A stretch of 64,000 bases of DNA from Vanilla planifolia (lineage: Eukaryota > Streptophyta > Magnoliopsida > Asparagales > Orchidaceae). A program made the translations under genes and the position numbers. Shown piece after piece: positions 1 to 9,601 of this stretch. The notes below the pieces were generated by a model. That model was not told the DNA's origin. It was given only the letters and a program-made list of their open reading frames with translations, and ran no database searches. The first letter of the stretch is position 1. Every line of letters begins with the position of its first letter. The DNA lies in assembly GCA_023846275.1 (NCBI GenBank), contig JAIUJO010000185.1, forward strand, positions 626,229 to 690,228, read 5' to 3'.

Positions 1-149
1 GAAAAATAAGAAGAAGAAGAAGAAGAAGGGGAAGAAGGAAAGGAAGAAGAAGAAGAAGTGGAAGAAGAAGAAGAAGAAGAAGAAGAAGAGGACGAAGAAA
101 AAGAGCAAGAAGAGAAGAAAAGGTAGAAGAAGGAGAAGAAAAAGAAAAA

Positions 150-1000
150 GAACAATAATAATAACAATAATAAGTGAAAGAAGAAGAGCAAGAACAAGAA
201 GAAGAGGAAGAAGAGGAAGAACAAGAAGAACAATAAGAAGATAAGGAATAAGATGAATAGGAGGAAGAAGATAAAGTAGAAGAAGAAGAAAAAAAAGATG
301 AGAATGAGGAGGAGGAAAAAGAAGAAGAGGAAGAAAAAGAATAAGAACAAGAGTACGTTGAGGAAGAATAGAAAGAAGAACAGGAAGAAGTTGAGGAGGA
401 ATAAGAAGAACAAGAATAAGAAGTAGAAGAAGAGAAAGAGAAAGAAGAGGAAGAAGAAAAGAAGGAGAGGAAGATGAAGAAGAGGAAGTTGAAGAACAAG
501 AAGAAGAAGATGGGCAAGAAGAAGAAGAAGAGAAACAGGAGAGGGAAGAAGAAGAGGAAGAAGAAGAAGAAGAGGAAGATGTAGAAGAAGTGGATGAAGA
601 ACAAGAAGAAGAGGAAGAATAAGAATAAGAAGAAGAAGAAAAAGAAGAAGAAGAGGAAGATGAGGAAGAAGAGGAGAAGAAGAAGTTGAAGATGATGAAT
701 TAAAAGAGGTAGAAGAAGATCAAGAATTAGAAAAAGAAGAAGAAGAAATAGACGAAAAAGAAGAAGAAGATGTAGAAGAAGATCGTGAAGAAGAAGAAAA
801 AAAATAATGAAGAAAAAGAAGAGGATGAAAAAGAAGAAGAAGAAGAGGAAGAGGAAGAGGAGGAAGAAGAAAAGGAAGATTAGGAAGAAGAAGAAGAATA
901 AAGAAGAAGAAGAAGAGGAAGAAAAGGAAGAGCAAGAAGAAGAAGAAGAAGAGAAAGATAAGGAACAAGAGGAAGACGTAGAAGAAGAAGTACGAAAAGA
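150..1000 (+). repeat. Long-range duplicated block B, copy 1 (within purine tract)
   Basis: This block begins with a small AAT/AAC island (about 151-172), then taagtgaaagaag, ataaggaataagatgaat (241), tacgttgagg (354), gtggatgaagaacaag (590) and gatgatgaatta (691). The same landmarks recur in the same order at 6,365, 6,435, 6,566, 6,835 and 6,951, an offset growing from about 6,194 to 6,260 bases. The block therefore has a second copy downstream, and the drift in offset reflects small insertions of GAA triplets. Its right limit is uncertain because low-complexity sequence makes the edge hard to place by eye. Confidence 0.8.
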
Positions 1001-1069
1001 AGAAGAAGAAGAAAAAGGAGGAAAACAATGAAAAGAAGAAGAAGGTGAAGGAGGAGGAGGAGGAGAGAA

Positions 1070-1116
<47 letters not shown>

Positions 1117-1336
1117 AGAAGAAAAAGAAGAAGAAGAAGAAGAAGAAGAAGAGAATGTTGAACAAAAAAAAAGAACAGGAAGTGGAAGAAGAAGATGAAG
1201 AAGACAAGGAAGATGGGGAAGAAGAGGAAGAAGTGGAGAAGAAGAAGAAGAAGTTGAGGAAGAAGAAGAAAAGCAAGGGGATGAAGAAGAAGAAGAAGAT
1301 GAGGAAGAAGAGGAAGAGTAAGAGGAAAAAGAAGAA

Positions 1337-1376
<40 letters not shown>

Positions 1377-1745
1377 TGGAAGAAGAGGAAGAAGAAGAAG
1401 AGGAAGAAGAAGAGGAAGAAAAAGAAGAAGAAAAAGAAGAAGAGAAAAAAATTATAAGTAGAAGAAGAAGAAGAAGAAGAAGAAGAAAAAGAAGAAGAAG
1501 AACACGAAGAAGCTGAAGCATAAGTAGAAGAAGTGGAAGAGGAAGAAGAGAAAGAAGAGGAGCAAGAAGAGGAAAAAGAAAAAGAATAAAAAGAAGAGGA
1601 AGAAGAATGAGAAGAAGTAGAAAAAACTAAAGAATAAGGAGAAAAAGAAGAAGTAGAAGACAAAGAAGAAGAAAAAAAAGAATAAGAAGAAGAAGAAGAA
1701 GAGGAAGAAGAAATAGAAGAAGAAAGGAGGAAGAAGAAAAAGAAG

Positions 1746-1774
<29 letters not shown>

Positions 1775-1776
<2 letters not shown>

Positions 1777-2580
1777 TGAGGAAAAAGAAGAAGAAGAAGA
1801 AGAAGAAGACAAAGGGGAGAAAGAAGAAGAAGTAGAAGAAGTGGAAGAAGAAGGGGTAAAGGAAGAGGAAGAAGAAGAGGAAGAGGTAGTAGAGGAAGGA
1901 GATGAAGAGGAAGAAGATGATGAAGAAGAAGAAGAGGAAGATGACGAAGAAGTTGAAGACGAAGTATAAAAAAAGACAAAAATGAAGTAAAAGAAAAAGT
2001 ACATGAAGAAGCAGAACAAGAAGAAGTTGTAAAAGAAGATGAAGAAGAAGAGGAAGAGGTGGAAGAAGAAGAAAAAGAAGAGGAAGAAGAAGAATAAGAA
2101 GAGGAAGAAGAAGAAGACAAGGAAGAAAAAGAAAAAGGTAAAAAAGAATAAGAAGAATATGATGAAGAAGAAGCAGAAAAAGAAGAAGAAGAGGGAGAAT
2201 GAGAATAGGAAAAGAAAGAAGAAGAAGAGGAAGACAAAGAAGAAGGAGAAGAAGAAGAAGAGGAAGAACAAGAAGAATATGACGAAGAAGAAGAACAAAA
2301 AGTGGAGGAAGAAGAAGAAGAAGGTGTAGAAGAAGAAGTTGAAGATGAAGAGAAAAAAGGACAAGAGGAAGAAGAGGAAGAAGAAAAGAAAGATGAGGAA
2401 GAAGAAGAAGAAGAAGAAGAGCAAGTCGAAGAAGAAGAAATGAAAGAAGAAGAAGGGCAAGAAGAAGAAGAGGAAGATAAGGAACAAGAGGCAAAAGTAG
2501 AAGAAGAAGAAGAAGAAGAAAAAGAAGGAAAAGAAGAAGAAGAAGAAGAAGAAGGCGAAGAAGGAGAAGAAGAAGAAGAA

Positions 2581-2612
<32 letters not shown>

Positions 2613-3192
2613 ACATGAAGAAGAGAAAGAAGAACAAGATAAAGAAGAAGAAGTGGAAGAAGAAGATGAAGTTGAGGAAGAAGAAGAAGTGCAAGAGGAT
2701 GAAGAAGAAGAAGAAGATGACGAAGAAGAGGAAAAGTAAGAGGAAAACAAGAAGAATAAGTATAAGAAAAAGAAGAAGATGAAGAAGAAGAAGAAGAGGA
2801 AGAAGGGGAAGAAGAGGAAGAAGAAGAAGGGGAAGAGGAAGAGGAAGAAGAAGAAGAAGAAAAAGAAGAATTATAAGCAGAAGAGGAAGGAGAAGAAAAA
2901 GAAGAAGAAAAAGAAGAAGAGCAAGAAGAAGTATAATTAGAAGTAGAAGAAGTGAAAGAAGAAGTGGAAGAAGAGGAGCTATAATAGGAAAAAGAAAAAG
3001 AAGAAAATAAGAGGAAGAAGAATCTGAAGAAGTAGAAAAAAATAAAGAATAAGAAGAAGAAAAATTAGAAGAAGAAGAAGAGGATGAAAAAGAAGAAGAC
3101 AAAGGAGAATAAGAAGAAGAAGAAGACAAAGGCGAAGAGGAAGAAGAACTAGAAGAAGAAAGGAGGAAGAAAAAGAAAAAGAAGAAAAAGAA
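1775..3192 (+). repeat. Higher-order tandem unit A1 (about 1.42 kb)
   Basis: First of three tandem higher-order units, delimited here by the anchor gttgaggaaaaagaag. Diagnostic variants inside are gacaaaggggag (1,808), the tataaaaaaagacaaaaatg motif (about 1,964), aagaagcagaacaag, gagcaagtcgaag and gacaaaggcgaag (3,125). The same series recurs in units A2 and A3. Shared rare variants show that the differences from perfect GAA are inherited and are not random sequencing noise. Confidence 0.9.
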
Positions 3193-4065
3193 GTTGAGGA
3201 AAAAGAAGAAGAAGAAGAAGAAGGGGAAGAAGGAAAGGAAGAAGAAGAAGAAGAAGATGTGGAAGAAGAAGAAGAAGAAGAAGAAGAAGAAGAAGAAGAA
3301 GACAAAGGGGAGAAAGAAGAAGCAGAAGAAGTGGAAGAAGAAGGGGTAAAGGAAGAGGAAGAAGAAGAGGAAGAGGTAGTAGAGGAAGGAGATGAAGAGG
3401 AAGAAGATGATGAAGAAGAAGAAGAGGAAGATGACGAAGAAGTTGAAGACGAAGTATAAAAAAAGACAAAAATGAAGTAAAAGAAAAAGTACATGAAGAA
3501 GCAGAACAAGAAGAAGTTGTAAAAGAAGATGAAGAAGAAGAGGAAGAGGAGGAAGAAGAAGAAAAAGAAGAGGAAGAAGAAGAATAAGAAGAGGAAGAAG
3601 AAGAAGACAAGGAAGAAAAAGAAAAAGGTAAAAAAGAATAAGAAGAATATGATGAAGAAGAAGCAGAAAAAGAAGAAGAAGAGGGAGAATGAGAATAGGA
3701 AAAAAAAGAAGAAGAGGAAGACTAAGAAGAAGGAGAAGAAGAAGAAGAGGAAGAACAAGAAGAATATGACGAAGAAGAAGAACAAAAAGTGGAGGAAGAA
3801 GAAGAAAAAGGTGTAGAAGAAGAAGTTGAAGATGAAAAGAAAAAAGGACAAGAGGAAGAAGAGGAAGAAGAAAAGAAAGATGAGGAAGAAGAAGAAGAAG
3901 AAGAAGAGCAAGTCGAAGAAGAAGAAATGAAAGAAGAAGAAGGGCAAGAAGAAGAAGAGGAAGATAAGGAACAAGAGGCAAAAGTAGAAGAAGAAGAAGA
4001 AGAAGAAAAAGAAGGAAAAGAAGAAGAAGAAGAAGAAGAAGGCGAAGAAGGAGAAGAAGAAGAAT

Positions 4066-4096
<31 letters not shown>

Positions 4097-4682
4097 ACAT
4101 GAAGAAGAGAAAGAAGAACAAGATAAAGAAGAAGAAGTGGAAGAAGAAGATGAAGTTGAGGAAGAAGAAGAAGTGCAAGAGGATGAAGAAGAAGAAGAAG
4201 ATGACGAAGAAGAGGAAAAGTAAGAGGAAAACAAGAAGAATAAGTATAAGAAAGAGAAGAAGATGAAGAAGAAGAAGAAGAGGAAGAAGGGGAAGAAGAG
4301 GAAGAAGAAGAAGGGGAAGAGGAAGAGGAAGAAGAAGAAGAAGAAAAAGAAGAATTATAAGCAGAAGAGGAAGGAGAAGAAAAAGAAGAAGAAAAAGAAG
4401 AAGAGCAAGAAGAAGTATAATTAGAAGTAGAAGAAGTGAAAGAAGTGGAAGAAGAGGAGCTATAATAGGAAAAAGAAAAAGAAGAAAATAAGAGGAAGAA
4501 GAATGAGAAGAAGTAGAAAAAAATAAAGAATAAGAAGAAGAAAAATTAGAAGAAGAAGAAGAGGATGAAAAAGAAGAAGACAAAGGAGAATAAGAAGAAG
4601 AAGAAGACAAAGGCGAAGAGGAAGAAGAACTAGAAGAAGAAAGGAGGAAGAAAAAGAAAAAGAAGAAAAAGAAGAAAAAGAA
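3193..4682 (+). repeat. Higher-order tandem unit A2 (about 1.49 kb)
   Basis: Second tandem unit, with the same ordered landmarks as A1: gacaaaggggag at 3,301, the tataaaaaaagac motif near 3,455 and gacaaaggcgaag at 4,606. It differs from A1 by loss or gain of GAA triplets and a few substitutions; for example, a TAA interrupts the Glu-rich frame near 4,066, where A1 stays open. Confidence 0.9.
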
Positions 4683-5545
4683 GTTGAGGAAAAAGAAGAA
4701 GAAGAAGAAGAAGGGGAAGAAGGAAAGGAAGAAGAAGAAGAAGAAGATGTGGAAGAAGAAGAAGAAGAAGATGTGGAAGAAGAAGAAGAAGAAGAAGAAG
4801 AAGAAGAAGACAAAGGGGAGAAAGAAGAAGAAGTAGAAGAAGTGGAAGAAGAAGGGGTATAGGAAGAGGAAGAAGAAGAGGAAGAGGTAGTAGAGGAAGG
4901 AGATGAAGAGGAAGAAGATGATGAAGAAGAAGAAGAGGAAGATGACGAAGAAGTTGAAGACGAAGTATAAAAAAAGACAAAAATGAAGTAAAAGAAAAAG
5001 TACATGAAGAAGCAGAACAAGAAGAAGTTGTAAAAGAAGATGAAGAAGAAGAGGAAGAGGAGGAAGAAGAAGAAAAAGAAGAGGAAGAAGAAGAATAAGA
5101 AGAGGAAGAAGAAGTAGACAAGGAAGAAAAAGAAAAAGGTAAAAAAGAATAAGAAGAATATGATGAAGAAGAAGCAGAAAAAGAAGAAGAAGAGGGAGAA
5201 TGAGAATAGGAAAAAAAAGAAGAAGAAGAGGAAGACTAAGAAGAAGGAGAAGAAGAAGAAGAGGAAGAACAAAAAGTGGAGGAAGAAGAAGAAGAAGGTG
5301 TAGAAGAAGAAGTTGAAGATGAAGAGAAAAAAGGACAAGAGGAAGAAGAGGAAGAAGAAAAGAAAGATGAGGAAGAAGAAGAAGAAGAAGAAGAGCAAGT
5401 CGAAGAAGAAGAAATGAAAGAAGAAGAAGGGCAAGAAGAAGAAGAGGAAGATAAGGAACAAGAGGCAGAAGTAGAAGAAGAAGAAGAAGAAGAAAAAGAA
5501 GGAAAAGAAGAAGAAGAAGAAGAAGAAGGCGAAGAAGGAGAAGAA

Positions 5546-5577
<32 letters not shown>

Positions 5578-6154
5578 ACATGAAGAAGAGAAAGAAGAAC
5601 AAGATAAAGAAGAAGAAGTGGAAGAAGAAGATGAAGTTGAGGAAGAAGAAGAAGTGCAAGAGGATGAAGAAGAAGAAGAAGATGACGAAGAAGAGGAAAA
5701 GTAAGAGGAAAACAAGAAGAATTAGTATAAGAAAAAGAAGAAGATGAAGAAGAAGAAGAAGAGGAAGAAGGGGAAGAAGAGGAAGAAGAAGAAGGGGAAG
5801 AGGAAGAGGAAGAAGAAGAAGAAGAAAAAGAAGAATTATAAGCAGAAGAGGAAGGAGAAGAAAAAGAAGAAGAGCAAGAAGAAGTATAATTAGAAGTAGA
5901 AGAAGTGAAAGAAGAAGTGGAGGAAGAGGAGCTATAATAAGAAAAAGAAAAAGAAGAAAATAAGAGGAAGAAGAATGAGAAGAAGTAGAAAAAAATAAAG
6001 AATAAGAAGAAGAAAAATTAGAAGAAGAAGAAGAGGATGAAAAAGAAGAAGACAAAGGAGAATAAGAAGAAGAAGAAGACAAAGGCGAAGAGGAAGAAGA
6101 ACTAGAAGAAGAAAGGAGGAAGAAAAAGAAAAAGAAGAAAAAGAAGAAAAAGAA
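4683..6154 (+). repeat. Higher-order tandem unit A3 (about 1.47 kb)
   Basis: Third tandem unit: gacaaaggggag at 4,809, the tataaaaaaagac motif near 4,966 and gacaaaggcgaag at 6,078. A fourth unit appears to start at 6,155 but is soon replaced by block B copy 2. The first bases of the window (about 27-60) resemble the start of an A unit followed by block B, as at 6,182, so the A-to-B junction itself occurs twice. Confidence 0.9.
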
Positions 6155-6339
6155 GTTGAGGAAAAAGAAGAAGAAGAAGAAGAAGGGGAAGAAGGAAAGG
6201 AAGAAGAAGAAGAAGAAGATGTGGAAGAAGAAGAAGAAGAAGAAGAAGAAGACGAAAGAAGAAGAAGAAGAAGAAGTGGATGAAGAAAAAGAGGAAGAAG
6301 AATAAGAAGAAAAGGTAGAAAAAGAAGAAAAAAAAGAAA

Positions 6340-6774
6340 AAAAACATAATAATAATAATAACAATAAGTGAAAGAAGAAGAACATGAACATGAAGAAGAG
6401 GAAGAAGAGGAAGAATGGGAAGAACAAAAAGAAGATAAGGAATAAGATGAATAGGAGGAAGAAGATGAAGTAGAAGAAGAAGAAGAAAAAGAAGAGAAAG
6501 AGGAGGAGAAAAAAGAAGAAGAGGAAGAAAAAGAAGAAGAGGAAGAAAAAGAATAGGAACAAGACTACGTTGAGGAAGAAGAGAAAGAAGAACTAGAAGA
6601 AGATCAGGAGGAATAAGAAGAACAAGAATAAGAAGAAGAAGAAGAGAAAGAGAAAGAAGAGGAAGAAGAAAAGAAGGAGAGGAAGATGAAGAAGTGGAAT
6701 TTGAAGAACAAGAGGGGGAAGAAAAAGAAGAATAAGAAGATGGGCAAAAAGAAGAAGAAGAGAAAAGGGAGAGA

Positions 6775-6809
<35 letters not shown>

Positions 6810-6901
6810 AGAAGAAAAGGAAGATATAGAAGAAGTGGATGAAGAACAAGAAGAAGATGAAGAAGAAGAAGAAGAAGAATAAGAATAAGAAGAAGGAGAG
6901 A

Positions 6902-6932
<31 letters not shown>

Positions 6933-7056
6933 GGAGAAGAAGAAGATGAAGATGATGAATTAAATGTGGTAGAAGAAGAACAAGAGTTAGAAAAAGAAGA
7001 AGAAGAAGAAGAAGTAGAAGAAGAAGGGGAAGAAGAAGAAAAAAATAAAGAAGAAA

Positions 7057-7087
<31 letters not shown>

Positions 7088-7240
7088 AGAGGAAGAGGAA
7101 GAGGAGGTAGAAGAAGAGGAGGAGAAAGAAGAGGAAGAAGAAAAAGAAGAAGAAGAAGAAGTGGAAGAAGAGGAAATGAACGGGGAAGAAGAAGAAGAAA
7201 AAGAGGAAGAAGTAGAAGAAGAATAAGAAAAGAAAGAGAT
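6340..7240 (+). repeat. Long-range duplicated block B, copy 2
   Basis: Second copy of the block at 150-1,000. It opens with an AAT/AAC island (6,347-6,366) and keeps the landmark order described for copy 1. Point differences include gagtac versus gactac before the gttgagg motif, and gaattaaaag versus gaattaaatg near 6,957. Together the two copies imply a superunit of about 6.2 kb that contains the three A units. Confidence 0.8.
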
Positions 7241-9566
7241 AAAGAAGAGGATAAAGAAACAGAACCAGAGGAAGAAGCAAAACTATAAAAAGAAGAAGAA
7301 GTAGAAAAAGAAGAAAAAGAAGATGAAGAAGAAGGATAATAAGAAGTAGAAGATGAAAAAGAAGAAGAAGAAGAGGAAGAAGTAGAAGAACATGAAGAAG
7401 AAGAAGAAGAATAAGAAATTAAAGAAGTGGAAGAAGACGAAGAAGGTGAAGAAGCAGAATAGGAAGTAGAGGAATAAGAGGAGGTCGAATAAACAAAAGT
7501 AGAAAAAGAAGAAGAAGATGATGAGAAAGAAGAAGAAGAAGAAAAAAAAAAGAAAAAGAAGAATTTTAACTAGAAGAAGAAGAGGAGGAGGAAGAGGAAG
7601 AAGAACAAAAGGAAGAAGGAGAAGAAAAAGAAGAAAAAGAAGAGGAAGAAGATGAACAGGATGAAGAGGAGGAAGATATAGAAGAAGGGAAAGAAGAAGA
7701 AGAAGACAAACAAAGAAGAAGAAGAAGAAGAAGATGATGATGAAGAAGAAGAAGAAGAATAGGAAGAGGAAGATGAAAAATAGGATGAAGAAGAATAGGA
7801 AGAAGAAGAAGAAAGGGGAGAAGAAGGTGAAAAAGAAGAAGAAGATGAAGAAGAAGAGAATCAAGAAGAAGAAGAGGAAGAAGAAGAAGGACAAGAAGAG
7901 GAAGATGAGGAAGAATAACAAGAAGAAGATGAGTACGAATGAGAAGAATAAGAAGAAGAAGAAAAGAAAGAAGGATAAGGAGAAGAAGAAGAAAAAGTGG
8001 AAGAAGAAAAAGAGGAAGGTGACGAAGTAAGAAGAAAAAGGGACAAAGAAGAAGAAGATGAGGAAAAAGAAGAAGAAGAAGAAGAAGAAGAAGAAGACAT
8101 AGGGGGAAAAAGAAGAAGTAGAAGAAGATGAGGTTGAGGAAGTGATGGAAGAAGAAGGACAAGAAAATGAAGATGAGGAAGAAGACGAAGAAGAATAAGA
8201 GAAAGATGAGAAGGAATAAGAAGAATAAGAAGAAGATGAAGAAGGGAAGGAAGGAGAAGAGGTAGAAGAAGAAGAAGAAGAAGGTGATGAACAAACAGAG
8301 GCAAAAGAAGAATAAGAAGTAGAAAAAAAAGAAAAAGAAGATGAAATAGAAGGAAAAGAAGAAGAAGAAGAAAAAGAAGGGGAAGAAGAAAAAAAGATAA
8401 AGAAGAAAAAGCAGAGGAGGAGGAAGAAGTAGAATTAGTAGAAGAAGTAGAGGAAGAAGAGAAAGAAGAAGTAAAAGAAGAAGAAGACAAAGATGCCGGA
8501 AGAAGAAGAAGAAGAAAAAGAAGAAGGAGAAGAAGATGAGGACGAAGAATAAAAGGAAGAAGAAGCAGAACATTAGGAAGAAGGAGAAGAATAAGAGGAA
8601 GATGAAGAAGAAGAGGAGGAAGAAAAGGAAGAAGAAGATGATGAAGGAGAAGAAGAGGAAGAAGAGGAAGAGGAAGAGGAAGAACTAGAAGAAGAAAAAG
8701 AGAAAGAAGAAGAAGAAGAAGAAGAATAAGAACAAGAATAAGAAAAAGAAGAGAATAAAGAAGAGGAACCAGAAGAGGAAGAAGAAGAAGAAAAATGAAG
8801 AAGAAGAAGAAATGAAGGTAAAGAAGAGGAAGAAGAATGAGAAGAAGAGGGAGAAGTCAAAGAACATAAAGAAGAGGAAGAAGAAGTATAAGAAGTAGAA
8901 GAAGAGGAAAAAGAAGAAGAAGAAGAAGACAAAGAAGTAGAAAAGGAAGAAGAGGAAGATTAGGAGGTCAAAAAAAAGGAAATATAAAAAGAAGAAGAAG
9001 ATGATGAAAGAGAAGAAAAAGTAGAAGAAAAAGATGAAAAATGATGAAGAAGTTGAAGGAGAAGAAGAAGAGGAGGAGGAGGAGGAAGAAGAGGAAGAAG
9101 AGGAAGAAGGAGAAGAAGAAGAAGAAGAAGAAGAAGAAGAAGAGGAAGAAAAAGAACAAGATGAAGATGAAGAAGATAAAGAAGGGAAAGAAGAAGAAGA
9201 AGAAGAAGAAGAAGAAGAGGATGAGGAAGAGGAAGTTGAGGAAAGGGATGAAGACGAAGAAGAAGAAGAAGAAGAAGAAGAAGAAGAAGATGAAGAAAAG
9301 AGGAGGAAGCAGAGAAAGAGGAAGAAGAAGTAAAAGAAGAAGAATGGCAAGAACAAAAAGTACAATAGGACGAAGAAGAAGAAGATAAGGAAAAAGAAGA
9401 ATGTGAAGAAGAGGAACCTGAGGAGAAAAACCAAGAAGTAGAAGAAGAAGAAAAGAAGAAAAAGAAGATGAAGGAGAACAAGTAGAAGAAGTAGAAGACA
9501 CAAAAGAAGAAGAAGAAGAAGAAGAAGAAGAAGGTGAAGAAGAAGAAGAAGAAGAAGAAGAAGAAG

Positions 9567-9569
9567 ATA

Positions 9570-9600
<31 letters not shown>
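9567..9600 (+). repeat. (GAT)n microsatellite inside the purine tract
   Basis: About ten GAT/TGA triplets in a row, immediately flanked by GAA repeats on both sides. A matching (GAT)n island occurs in the right-hand purine tract at about 62,920-62,948. Confidence 0.95.

Positions 9601-9601
<1 letters not shown>

Noticed and set aside
2302..2739. Glu-rich + strand open frame of 145 codons, with a similar one in unit A3
   Set aside because: The GAA register reads as Glu; the copy in unit A2 is interrupted by TAA, and no promoter, introns or conserved ends are visible. Better explained as satellite.
1627..6562. Very long - strand open frames (up to 784 codons) made of Ser, Leu and Phe
   Set aside because: They read the pyrimidine complement of GAA repeats. 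Stops require purines on that strand, so open frames are forced by composition. There are no domains, and tandem copies differ by frame-changing indels.
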